DNA of 7,151 nucleotides from Sphingomonadales bacterium (lineage in GTDB: Bacteria; Pseudomonadota; Alphaproteobacteria; Sphingomonadales; Sphingomonadaceae): contig JAGPVK010000396.1 in NCBI GenBank assembly GCA_018067055.1, positions 1 to 7,151 on the forward strand, given 5' to 3'. The notes under the pieces were generated by a model. The model searched no databases and was not told where the DNA came from. It worked only from the letters and a program-made list of their open reading frames with translations. How positions within the stretch are numbered: the stretch's first letter is position 1; every line of letters begins with the position of its first letter. The position numbers were made by a program, and so were the translations under genes. Positions 1 to 6,626 of this stretch are shown here, in pieces.

Positions 1-638
1 CCATCGCCGCTCCCGTCTTTCGCCAGTCGCAGATACACCGAAGGCAGAAATTGTGGTTTGCCCATCGCCCCTGCCCAGCTGCCCTTGAGAGCAGATTGTG
101 GAACGCCATTGTCGATGAGCTTCAGCACGGCAAGCAATTCCGGTTCAAACAGGGAGCGCCGCCGGCCTTCATAGGCCAGAGTCGCCAGCGACCGCGGGAT
201 ATCGAAATTTCCGGTATAGGAGCCGTAATTGGTTTCCTTGCCATAGATCGCCATGATGATCGGCCCGGGCACACCGGTTTCGCGTTCGACGTCGATCAGC
301 TTGGCTATAAGGCGCCGGTAGGCCGCTTTGCCATTCGCGATCCGTTCCGGTGTGATATGGCGCGACTGATAGGGAGCGAAGGGCGGGATTGCACTGTCCG
401 GACTGCCGCCAGGCTGGGATTGATCCAGCTCGATCACCCGCGGATTATAGGTCAGTCCAGGCAGAACTTGATCCAGGGTCTGCGCGCGCACTCCCTCCTG
501 AAGGGCTTTTTGGCGCACTTGCTGCAGATAGGATTGAAAGCCGGAACTGTCTTGTGCCTTGGCAGATTGCATCGGCGTTGCAGTGCTGATGCTGAAAAGT
601 GCAACAGCGCTGCAAGCGATAGCGGTCATGATACGCAT
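1..638 (-). CDS. Lytic murein transglycosylase, MltB/SLT_2 type (C-terminus beyond the left edge)
   Basis: This gene reads leftwards and is cut by the window edge after 212 complete codons. The family cleaves the beta-1,4 bond between MurNAc and GlcNAc in peptidoglycan, leaving 1,6-anhydro ends, in the periplasm. Residues 1-28 look like a Sec signal peptide (hydrophobic AIACSAVALFSIS, likely cut after SAKA, before QDSS). There is no lipobox cysteine, so a soluble rather than lipid-anchored enzyme is expected, unlike E. coli MltB. The catalytic-glutamate motif is YGKETNYG with Glu135, and the family motif GSWAGAMGKPQFLPSVY lies at about 186-202. The start at 638 is preceded by a purine-rich GAAGGGAAG; an in-frame ATG three codons later is possible. 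The missing part would hold the rest of the catalytic domain and perhaps a peptidoglycan-binding domain. The family is certain; the exact subfamily is not. Confidence 0.9.
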   Translation of the reverse strand, partial: MRIMTAIACSAVALFSISTATPMQSAKAQDSSGFQSYLQQVRQKALQEGVRAQTLDQVLPGLTYNPRVIELDQSQPGGSPDSAIPPFAPYQSRHITPERIANGKAAYRRLIAKLIDVERETGVPGPIIMAIYGKETNYGSYTGNFDIPRSLATLAYEGRRRSLFEPELLAVLKLIDNGVPQSALKGSWAGAMGKPQFLPSVYLRLAKDGSGD

Positions 639-780
639 GAATACTTCCCTTCGTCGTGCTGTTGTCGCACAAAGCGAGTCAGAGGGGAATCCCTAAATAA
701 CCCACAGAAGCAACCTCTCGGCCCGAAAGCTGCGATAGCCAGCAATTTTAATGCAGCATTTCATGCCTTTACAAAATGTT

Positions 781-809
781 TTGCGCTTTCAAATCGAGAA
801 CGCTAGGAC
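781..809 (+). promoter_or_regulatory. Possible promoter of tRNA-Ser
   Basis: TTGCGC at 781-786 and TAGGAC at 804-809 are 17 bases apart, in a position that would start transcription roughly 20 bases before the tRNA. The match to a sigma70-type -35 is partial and to the -10 is weak, so this is a tentative placement. An alternative -35, TTTACA at 768-773, has no good -10 at the usual distance. Confidence 0.3.
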
Positions 810-837
810 GCGTGCGACCCAGCTCTTCGAGCTATGC

Positions 838-927
838 GGACAGGTGGCAGAGTGGTCGAATGCAGCGGTCTTGAAAACCGCCGAGGGTGCAAGCTCTCCG
901 TGGGTTCGAATCCCACCCTGTCCGCCA
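838..927 (+). tRNA. tRNA-Ser (anticodon UGA)
   Basis: A full tRNA can be folded by eye. The acceptor stem pairs GGACAGG (838-844) with CCTGTCC (917-923). The anticodon stem GCGGT/ACCGC (865-869 and 877-881) closes the loop CTTGAAA, with anticodon TGA at 872-874. A long variable arm, typical of serine tRNAs, follows at about 882-899. The T arm is GTGGG-TTCGAAT-CCCAC. The discriminator base is G924 and the CCA end (925-927) is encoded. It reads UCA and, by wobble, other UCN serine codons. The gene is divergent from the transglycosylase gene, and its 3' end abuts a truncated coding region, which fits the common use of tRNA 3' ends as integration sites. Confidence 0.97.
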
Positions 928-928
928 A

Positions 929-1666
929 TTATCTTTAATTTGTAAGAAAAATTGCGAGACAAACGTTCTCTACACATTGCCGGCATCGCAATTCTTGTCG
1001 CTGGATTTTTATGTGTACGGCACTGTCTACTATGATTTTGGCAATCAAAACGCACCGGACACCGTTTCAATTCCGCTGGTTGTGACGATTCCCGGAAATC
1101 TCAACCTTGTTGCCGGGGATCCCATCGTTTTCGATATCCGTTATATTTGCCGTGGCCAATCCAGATTGGAGAGCGTGTATTTTCCGGCAACGCTGACCGA
1201 TGCCATGACGGTAAGAATAAACGTGCTCAGCGCGTTACAGGCAAGCTATGCTGGCCCGGCGCTTGATTTTGGGGAGGTCGGAGCCGTTGCCGACAGCCAA
1301 GCGCCAACCCATAGCATTGCCGGCAACGTCAGGGTGGCAAGTTCAGGCCCGTTTACGGTAACGATGAACTCGGCAAATGCTTACCGGATGACCTATCCGG
1401 GCGGGAACATAGCAACCACTGCCGAAACGCTCCGCTACAGCGCGCGTTTCCTGGGGCAAACGAAGAGCAGTGCGACACCTAATTTTTCAACGGTTTATTG
1501 CAATCGCGCGGGTACGGGCGGGCAAATCCTACCCATTTCAGTGACATTGCTGGAAGGCGGGACAACGAAGGTTCCTTCCCCGAATTATCTGGACACGCTG
1601 ACGGTCACGGTCGCGCCGTTGGCGGTACCCTATGGGGGCGCTACGATGAATTGTCCGGGTCTGTAA
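929..1666 (+). pseudogene. 5'-truncated spore coat U (SCPU) type secreted protein
   Basis: An open frame of 245 codons begins at the tRNA 3' end and stops with TAA at 1666. The beta-rich sequence resembles SCPU-domain proteins, which are chaperone-usher-type secreted or pilus-like subunits. The opening stretch (SLDFYVYGTV, then DTVSIPLVVTIP) looks like the end of a first SCPU domain. A second domain follows, with GPALDFGEVGAV in its middle and the typical closing strand DTLTVTVAPL near the C-terminus. There is no signal peptide and no good start: the nearest in-frame candidate is TTG at 977 with no clear Shine-Dalgarno, and the only in-frame upstream ATG (887) lies inside the tRNA. The N-terminal half is therefore probably lost. 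A hand count gives 28 G/C of 60 at 1021-1080, lower than the 36 of 60 at 5401-5460 in nrdJ, which fits foreign origin. The SCPU assignment is moderate and comes from the pattern of strands and closing motif. Confidence 0.6.
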
Positions 1667-1724
1667 CAACGGCGGGTAGCTCAACCGATCGTATGAGCGT
1701 GGTTGCGCCAATGGCTACATTTAG

Positions 1725-1743
1725 GGTTTGGACTCAATTTATC
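1725..1743. repeat. Possible terminal inverted repeat of an IS5-type element
   Basis: GGTTTGGACTCAATTTATC overlaps the stop codon end of the transposase remnant, as IS5-type ends often do. It is preceded by TTAG (1721-1724), which fits the YTAR target duplication of the IS5 subgroup. No inverted partner was found elsewhere in the window, so this is suggestive only. Confidence 0.3.
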
Positions 1744-1829
1744 CCGCATTTGATGGCGAAGCGATGGAGCATTGCGAAGAAGTTTTGAGCGTATTTCTCG
1801 AAGCGGGTGGATAGCCTGCGCACACCTTC
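1734..1829 (-). pseudogene. C-terminal remnant of an IS5-family transposase
   Basis: On the minus strand 31 codons ending in TGA (1734-1736) carry the motif VRRLSTRFEKYAQNFFAMLH followed by RFAIKCGIN. The pattern R-R-x-[AS]-T-R-[YF]-[ED]-K followed by a hydrophobic helix is the typical C-terminus of IS5-family DDE transposases. Upstream of 1829 the similarity stops abruptly: no DDE domain can be read in any frame. The element is therefore a deletion remnant and cannot be active. It sits downstream of the truncated SCPU gene and adds to the picture of a decayed region. Confidence 0.7.
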
Positions 1830-2328
1830 ATGTCCGCCATCGCAATCGCAGCGAGGAGTATTTCCGCTTGTCTTCATCGGAGACACTACCAGCATCGCCG
1901 CCAGCTTTCATAACGAGATCTATCAGCCTAGAATCCCCATAGCCGACAGTCGCCTGTCCGCCCCGATGCCGACAGTCTGCAATGCGCCCTCATTTCTGAC
2001 ATAGCAGCTCGATCTATCAGCCCCGAATAGCTGACGCTCTCCATCGTCATTCCGGCCATGGAGAAAAACCACGGGAATTTCACAGTTCGATCCGGCAGCG
2101 ACAAACCGCGAGCCTTGGAACTTTGTTTCAAACTCGGCCCGAAGAAGCCTTTCACATAGAAGTAAATCCGGGCGATCAGGTCCTTTCTCGATCTCAGCGA
2201 AGGAAATGACCTAAATCAATTCATATCCACCTCCATAGGGGTAGGCCAGCATCCAATGCGGCGAAATTGGTGAGTGAGACGTGCTTGCCCCGCTCTGACT
2301 TGTTGGAACACGAAAGGCTTGTTGAAAC
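1830..2328. other. Stretch of about 500 bases with no recognisable gene
   Basis: No frame gives a protein I recognise. The longest frames are a 65-codon one on the plus strand (1807-2004) and a 75-codon one on the minus strand (1928-2155); neither has a clear ribosome binding site or family signature. The stretch contains short direct repeats (GATCTATCAGCC at 1917 and 2011; GCCGACAGTC at 1942 and 1968) and an FNR-like half-conserved site at 2206-2219. The last 100 bases must hold the promoter of the acyl-CoA dehydrogenase gene, but no convincing -35/-10 pair is visible. Confidence 0.5.
2206..2219 (-). promoter_or_regulatory. Weak FNR/FixK-like site
   Basis: Read on the minus strand this is TTGATTTAGGTCAT, matching 8 of the 10 defined bases of TTGAT-N4-ATCAA. 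It lies 109 bases before the acyl-CoA dehydrogenase start, rather far for direct activation unless the transcript has a long leader. It could also be the leftover promoter of a lost minus-strand gene. A chance match is quite possible. Confidence 0.25.
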
Positions 2329-3588
2329 ATGGATTTTTCTCTCTCTGATACCCAGATGAGTTGGCGCGATCGGGTGCGTGCCTTCATGGTGGACCATGTC
2401 TATCCCGCCGCAGACCAATATAAGGAACATGTGCAAGCCTCTTCCAAAACGCGCTGGGATGTTCCGCCGGTTGTCGAGGAGCTAAAGGCGCGGGCTTATT
2501 CGGAGGGGCTGTGGAATCTGTTCCTGCCGCCGTCGGAACATGATGATGACGAATATTTCGGTGCTGGCTTGTCCAATCTGGAATATGCCTTGTGTGCCGA
2601 AGAAATGGGGCGCGTGAGCTTTGCTTCCGAAGCCTTTAATTGCTCGGCGCCGGATACCGGCAACATCGAAGTGCTCCACCGCTATGGCACGGCCGAGCAG
2701 AAAGCAGCGTGGTTGCGGCCGCTGATGGACGGACAGATCCGGTCGGCATTTCTGATGACCGAGCCCGATGTTGCCTCGTCGGACGCTACCAATATCCAGA
2801 CCTCGATCCGCCGCGACGGGGATCATTATGTGATCAACGGGCGAAAATGGTGGTCGTCGGGCGTCGGAGACAGCCGCTGCAAGCTTGCCATTGTGATGGG
2901 CAAGACCGATCCCGATGCCGCCACCCATCAGCAGCAATCCCAGATATTGGTGCCGATGGATACGCCGGGTGTCGAGGTCGTGCGGATGCTCCCGGTCTTC
3001 GGCTATGATGGCGCCCCGCACGGTCACGCCGAGGTCGTGTTGCGCGATGTTCGTGTGCCAGCCACCAACATCATCCTGGGTGAAGGCAGAGGCTTTGAAA
3101 TTGCGCAGGGCCGCCTCGGGCCCGGCCGCATCCACCATTGTATGCGGGCGATCGGTGCTGCCGAAGTCGCGCTCGAGAAAATGGCCGATCGGCTGTTGTC
3201 GCGTGTCGCCTTTGGCAAACGGCTGGCCGATCAGTCGGTGTGGGAGCAGCGGATCGGCGAAGCCAGAATCGACATTGAAATGACCCGGCTGCTCTGCCTC
3301 AAGGCAGCCGACATGATGGACAAGACCGACAACAAGACCGCGAAACTGGAAATTGCGATGATCAAGGTCGCCGCGCCGCGCACCGCTTTGCGGGTACTCG
3401 ACAATGCTATGCAGGCCCATGGCGCGGGCGGATTATCCGACGATTTCGGACTGGCCGAGACCTACGCCGGGATGCGCGCGCTGCGGATTGCCGACGGCCC
3501 TGACGAAGTTCATTTGCGATCGATCGCCCGCATCGAACTGCGCCACCATGGCGAGCGGATGAAGGCGTGGACAGGCCGGAAAGGATAA
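2329..3588 (+). CDS. Acyl-CoA dehydrogenase, ACAD10/11-like
   Basis: This 419-residue flavoenzyme would oxidise an acyl-CoA thioester to the 2-enoyl-CoA using FAD and pass electrons to ETF in the cytoplasm. Domain order is typical: an N-terminal helical domain (about 1-140), a middle beta domain with the FAD/substrate motif [15 protein letters not shown] (around 141-155) and KWWSSG (173-178), and a C-terminal helical domain with [21 protein letters not shown] and [12 protein letters not shown]. Near the end [19 protein letters not shown] matches the signature of the ACAD10/ACAD11 group. There Asp389 takes the place of the glutamate of the YEGT motif that is the base in medium-chain enzymes; this is a family trait, not a mutation. 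AAGG about 11 bases upstream may be the ribosome binding site. Substrate cannot be told; the human relatives act on unusual hydroxy or branched acyl-CoAs. It is probably cotranscribed with pdxH. Confidence 0.92.
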   Translation: MDFSLSDTQMSWRDRVRAFMVDHVYPAADQYKEHVQASSKTRWDVPPVVEELKARAYSEGLWNLFLPPSEHDDDEYFGAGLSNLEYALCAEEMGRVSFASEAFNCSAPDTGNIEVLHRYGTAEQKAAWLRPLMDGQIRSAFLMTEPDVASSDATNIQTSIRRDGDHYVINGRKWWSSGVGDSRCKLAIVMGKTDPDAATHQQQSQILVPMDTPGVEVVRMLPVFGYDGAPHGHAEVVLRDVRVPATNIILGEGRGFEIAQGRLGPGRIHHCMRAIGAAEVALEKMADRLLSRVAFGKRLADQSVWEQRIGEARIDIEMTRLLCLKAADMMDKTDNKTAKLEIAMIKVAAPRTALRVLDNAMQAHGAGGLSDDFGLAETYAGMRALRIADGPDEVHLRSIARIELRHHGERMKAWTGRKG

Positions 3589-3590
3589 GG
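3587..3590 (+). promoter_or_regulatory. Ribosome binding site of pdxH overlapping the upstream stop
   Basis: AAGG at 3587-3590 lies 8 bases before the pdxH ATG and includes the last two bases of the acyl-CoA dehydrogenase TAA stop. GGGAG at 3593-3597 is only one base from the ATG, too close to serve. The arrangement favours translational coupling of the two genes. Confidence 0.45.
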
Positions 3591-3598
3591 TCGGGAGC

Positions 3599-4183
3599 AT
3601 GACGGAAGATCCGATTGAACTGTTCGGCCAATGGTATCGCGAGGCGGAACAGTGCAAGAAAATCGCCGATGCCAGCGCTGTCAATCTCGCCACCGCGTCA
3701 CCGTCGGGCGCGCCGTCCAGCCGGATGGTCCTGCTCAAGGGTTTCGACCAGGACGGCTTTGTCATTTTCACCAATTTGAAAAGCCGCAAGGGGAAAGAGC
3801 TGGAGCAAACTAGCCAGGCGGCGCTGTGTTTCTATTGGGCTCCGCTTGCCCGGCAAGTCCGGATCGAGGGCAGCGTCGTTCCGGTAAACGATGAGGAGGC
3901 GGATCAATATTTTGGATCCCGTCCACTAAAGAGCAGGATTGGGGCGTGGGCATCAAGGCAGTCCGAACCGCTTGAAAGCCGGACCACATTGTTAAAACAG
4001 GTGGTCATCCAGACAGCGCGCTTTGCCCAAGGAGAAGTGGGTCGACCGGCTTTCTGGTCGGGTTTCCGGATCGTTCCCGATCGAATAGAATATTGGACCA
4101 ATGGCGAATATCGTCTCCACGACCGGATCCTTTACACAAGAGACATGGACGGGCGCTGGCAGCACGGTCTTCTCTATCCCTGA
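3599..4183 (+). CDS. pdxH: Pyridoxamine/pyridoxine 5'-phosphate oxidase
   Basis: PdxH is an FMN-dependent homodimer that oxidises pyridoxine 5'-phosphate or pyridoxamine 5'-phosphate with O2 to pyridoxal 5'-phosphate, the last step of the DXP-dependent vitamin B6 route and of salvage. The 194 residues carry the family motifs in order: SSRMVLLKG and TNLKSRKGKEL (FMN phosphate and ring contacts), RQVRIEG, SRPLKSRIGAWASRQS, FWSGFRIVPDRIEYW, and RLHDR near the C-terminus with a final LLYP. It is shorter than the 218-residue E. coli enzyme because the N-terminal extension is reduced, as in other sphingomonads; the flavin- and substrate-binding residues are kept. It starts ten bases after the acyl-CoA dehydrogenase stop, so the two probably form an operon, though no shared pathway is evident. 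It converges on nrdJ with only 25 bases between stop codons. Confidence 0.95.
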   Translation: MTEDPIELFGQWYREAEQCKKIADASAVNLATASPSGAPSSRMVLLKGFDQDGFVIFTNLKSRKGKELEQTSQAALCFYWAPLARQVRIEGSVVPVNDEEADQYFGSRPLKSRIGAWASRQSEPLESRTTLLKQVVIQTARFAQGEVGRPAFWSGFRIVPDRIEYWTNGEYRLHDRILYTRDMDGRWQHGLLYP

Positions 4184-4207
4184 TCGCCCGGCGCTTTGAA
4201 GCGATCA
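4181..4207. terminator. Hairpin between convergent pdxH and nrdJ
   Basis: TGATCGC (4181-4187) and GCGATCA (4201-4207) form a perfect seven-pair stem with a 13-base loop. The stem includes the pdxH stop codon and ends one base before the nrdJ stop. There is no T-run on either strand, so it is not a classical intrinsic terminator, but it could protect both 3' ends or slow polymerase. A competing inner hairpin, CGCT-TTGA-AGCG, is also possible. Confidence 0.4.
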
Positions 4208-4208
4208 A

Positions 4209-6494
4209 TCATCCGCATTTGGAATAGCCACAATCAAGGCAGCTGTCGCAGCCTTCCTTCCTGACGATGGACAAGCTGCCGCATTGTTTACAGCATAGGG
4301 TCGGTCGTTGCGATTCCGGTATTTCTGCCACGGAAACTTTCTGATCCTGCCGCACAAACGCATCCGTGGCCGAGACGCTGGCGACAGCGACATGATCGGC
4401 GCCCTGCATATGGCGCTCGATGATCGAACCGATCGCCGCGAGCAGGGAGGGAACATAGCGACCCTGGATCCAGCTGCCGCCGCCGGGATCGAAAACCGCC
4501 TTGAGTTCTTCGTGGACAAAGGCAACATCGCCGCCGCGCCGGAACACCGCCGAGATCATCCGCGTCAGCCCAAGCGTCCAGGCATAATGTTCCATGTTTT
4601 TGGAATTGATAAAAATCTCGAACGGCCGCTCTTTGCCGTTTTCCACCAGATCGTTGATCGTGATATAGACGGCATGGGCGCTGTGCGGCCATTTCAGCTT
4701 GTAGGTTGCTCCGGTCAGCCGGTCTTCGCGCGGCGCAAGCGGAGTCAGACGCGCTTCCTCGGCCGGCTTTTCAGCGGTCTCAGGCGTATTTTCCGCACTA
4801 TCGACGCTCAGGACAGCGCCGGTAATCGCATTGGGCCGGTAGGTCGTCATCCCCTTGCAGCCGAGCCGGTAGCCGTCAACATAAACGTCGGCGAAGGATT
4901 CAAAGTCGATATCTTCCGGACAGTTGATAGTTTTCGAGATCGAACTGTCGACCAGTTGCTGCGCCGCCGCGAGCATCTTGAGATGATCCGACGGAGCGAG
5001 ATCCTGGGCGCTGACAAACAGGTCCGGAGGTGGAATTTCATCGCCCCGGAGATCCCGCCATTTTTGCATGGCATAATCTTCGACTTTCTCCTCGCGGGCG
5101 CTGCCGTCCCTGTTCAAGATGCGGCGGTTGTAGGAATAGGCAAAGACCGGCTCGATACCGGAAGAGACATTGCCCGCCAGCAACGAAGTCGTGCCGGTGG
5201 GCGCGATCGACGTCAGGCAGCCGTTTCGCAAACCGTGTTCCTTTATCTGGTTGCGGGTTTTGGCGTCGAGCGCGTCCAGTCCGGGCTGCTTTAAAATTTT
5301 CTTGGCATAATCCGGGAAGCGACCCTTCTCTTCGGCCAGGGCGGCCGATGCGCGATAGGCCGAGCGTTTGATCAGGCCCAGCCAATGGCGGGTGAGGTCC
5401 GCGGCTTCATCCGAGCCATAGGTCTTGCCACAGAATAGCAGGGCATCGGCAAGCCCGGTAATGCCCAAGCCGATACGGCGTTTCGCTTTGGCTTCGGCTT
5501 CTTGCTGCGGCAATGGAAAGAGCGAAATATCGATCACATTGTCGAGAAAACGGACGGCGGTGGTCACCAGGCTGACCAGCGCTTCATCCTCGATTTGCGC
5601 GCCATCGGTGAAATGACCCTCGACCAGTGCCGCCAGATTGATCGAACCGAGCAGACAGGCACCATAAGGCGGCAACATTTGTTCGCCGCACGGATTGCTG
5701 GCGCTGATCGTTTCACAATATTCCAGATTATTCTGCTGGTTGACCCGGTCGACAAAAATGACACCCGGTTCGGCTGTATCATAGGTTGAGCACATCAACC
5801 GCTCCCACAGGTCGGTCGCGGCAACGGTGCGATGCACTTTGTCGTCAAAGACCAGCGGCCAGTCGCCTTTCTCGGCGAGGCATTGCATGAAAGCGTCGGA
5901 CACCAGCACCGAAAGATTGAAATTGCGCAACCGGGTGCGATCATGTTTGGCGTCGATAAATTCCTCGATGTCGGGGTGGCTGATATGCATGCAGCCCATC
6001 ATCGCACCGCGGCGCTGACCGGCGGACATCACGGTACGGCACATCGAATCCCAGCAGTCCATGAAGCTGAGCGGTCCGGAGGCATCGGACGCGACGCCGA
6101 CCACCAAGCTTCCCTTTGGCCGGATGGTAGAAAAATCCATCCCGACTCCGCCGCCTTGCTGCATGGTCTTCGCGGCCTCGCCGAGATGCGCGAATATGCC
6201 ATCAAGACTGTCAGGAATCGTGCCCATGACAAAACAGTTGAACAGGGTCACCCGGCGTTCAGTTCCGGCCCCGGCGAGGATTCTGCCCCCGGGGATGAAA
6301 CGGAAATCGGCCAGGGCTTCGGCAAAGCGCCCGGCCCATTTTTGCCTTAGTTTTGGCGCTTCAGCTTCGGCGACCGCGCGGGATACGCGCTCGATCATAT
6401 CATCTACCGTCTTGTCTGACCGGCGGCCATCGTCGGGTTTGAACCGATATTTCCCGTCCCAAATTTCCCTGGCGAGCGCGTTGCTGAATTTCAT
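4209..6494 (-). CDS. nrdJ: Vitamin B12-dependent (class II) ribonucleotide reductase
   Basis: This 761-residue enzyme would reduce ribonucleotides to deoxyribonucleotides using adenosylcobalamin to make the thiyl radical, so it needs neither oxygen nor a small subunit. The catalytic site is NPCGE with Asn267, Cys269 (expected thiyl radical) and Glu271. Cys280, eleven residues on as in the Thermotoga maritima enzyme, and Cys87 (FNCFVMG) form the expected redox pair. The loop GCLTSIAPTGTTSL (425-438) and the motif SISKTINCPED (518-528) are class II hallmarks. A TSCPD-like domain spans about 595-700. The tail has a zinc-ribbon-like set of cysteines (734, 735, 738, 749, 752, 755, 760) that probably also re-reduces the active site. 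No N-terminal ATP-cone is present, so the overall activity switch is probably absent. GAGGGAG six bases before the ATG supports the start. Regulation appears to involve FNR-type and NrdR-type sites upstream. Confidence 0.97.
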   Translation of the reverse strand: MKFSNALAREIWDGKYRFKPDDGRRSDKTVDDMIERVSRAVAEAEAPKLRQKWAGRFAEALADFRFIPGGRILAGAGTERRVTLFNCFVMGTIPDSLDGIFAHLGEAAKTMQQGGGVGMDFSTIRPKGSLVVGVASDASGPLSFMDCWDSMCRTVMSAGQRRGAMMGCMHISHPDIEEFIDAKHDRTRLRNFNLSVLVSDAFMQCLAEKGDWPLVFDDKVHRTVAATDLWERLMCSTYDTAEPGVIFVDRVNQQNNLEYCETISASNPCGEQMLPPYGACLLGSINLAALVEGHFTDGAQIEDEALVSLVTTAVRFLDNVIDISLFPLPQQEAEAKAKRRIGLGITGLADALLFCGKTYGSDEAADLTRHWLGLIKRSAYRASAALAEEKGRFPDYAKKILKQPGLDALDAKTRNQIKEHGLRNGCLTSIAPTGTTSLLAGNVSSGIEPVFAYSYNRRILNRDGSAREEKVEDYAMQKWRDLRGDEIPPPDLFVSAQDLAPSDHLKMLAAAQQLVDSSISKTINCPEDIDFESFADVYVDGYRLGCKGMTTYRPNAITGAVLSVDSAENTPETAEKPAEEARLTPLAPREDRLTGATYKLKWPHSAHAVYITINDLVENGKERPFEIFINSKNMEHYAWTLGLTRMISAVFRRGGDVAFVHEELKAVFDPGGGSWIQGRYVPSLLAAIGSIIERHMQGADHVAVASVSATDAFVRQDQKVSVAEIPESQRPTLCCKQCGSLSIVRKEGCDSCLDCGYSKCG

Positions 6495-6508
6495 TATCTA
6501 CTCCCTCG

Positions 6509-6524
6509 ACACCATATATGGGGG
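6509..6524. promoter_or_regulatory. NrdR-box-like palindrome upstream of nrdJ
   Basis: ACACCATATATGGGGG matches 12 of 16 positions of the NrdR box consensus ACACWATATATWGTGT, including ACAC and the whole ATATAT core; its centre CCATATATGG is a perfect palindrome. It covers the predicted start of transcription of nrdJ, where a repressor would act. A second, degenerate box (ACACAAGTCTTCTTGA, 6542-6557, 9 of 16) has its centre 33 bases away, close to the 31-32 usual for NrdR pairs. NrdR is the general nucleotide-sensing repressor of ribonucleotide reductase genes. Confidence 0.6.
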
Positions 6525-6526
6525 TA

Positions 6527-6532
6527 GTAATA
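6527..6532 (-). promoter_or_regulatory. Candidate -10 element of nrdJ
   Basis: On the minus strand TATTAC matches TATAAT at 4 of 6 positions. Transcription would start near 6520, about 26 bases before the nrdJ ATG. This puts the centre of the FNR-type palindrome near -41, the class II activator position where the regulator replaces a -35 element. Confidence 0.4.
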
Positions 6533-6553
6533 GCTCTCTGGACACAAGTCTTC

Positions 6554-6567
6554 TTGATATATATCAA
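6554..6567. promoter_or_regulatory. FNR/FixK-type anaerobic regulator site upstream of nrdJ
   Basis: TTGATATATATCAA is a perfect 14-base palindrome that matches every defined position of the FNR/FnrL/FixK consensus TTGAT-N4-ATCAA. Its near end lies 59 bases before the nrdJ start codon, in the gap between moaB and nrdJ, so it can only serve nrdJ on the minus strand. With the -10-like element it gives class II activator geometry. Low-oxygen induction of the oxygen-independent reductase is the natural reading. Confidence 0.7.
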
Positions 6568-6626
6568 TTTTCGGGGTGAGAATTATGACTGAGGCGCGTC
6601 CCGTATCGCGCGCGGCATCGACAGCC

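Noticed and set aside
51..806. Long plus-strand open frame of 251 codons opposite the transglycosylase gene
   Set aside because: It is the antisense shadow of the MltB-type gene, whose motifs and signal peptide are clear on the minus strand.
789..1070. Minus-strand frame across the tRNA with a GGQGGIRTHGE-like peptide
   Set aside because: This is the well-known spurious translation of the antisense strand of a serine tRNA.
1831..1962. Short copies of the tRNA 3' end (TGTCCGCCA at 1831-1839, CCTGTCCGCC at 1953-1962) as a possible attachment site
   Set aside because: Only 9-10 bases match, with no extension into the T arm; too short to call an att duplicate.
2482..3420. 312-codon minus-strand frame opposite the acyl-CoA dehydrogenase gene
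   Set aside because: Its sequence is low in recognisable structure and it mirrors the codons of a clear enzyme gene on the plus strand.
4308..5294. 328-codon plus-strand frame opposite nrdJ
   Set aside because: Antisense shadow of a conserved reductase; no family signature of its own.
6495..6626. Cobalamin riboswitch before the B12-dependent reductase
   Set aside because: The gap is only 132 bases, shows no B12-box-like sequence, and is better explained by the FNR- and NrdR-type sites.
6601..6626. GC-rich hairpin after moaB as a terminator
   Set aside because: The stem is only about five pairs, and no T-run follows on the minus strand.
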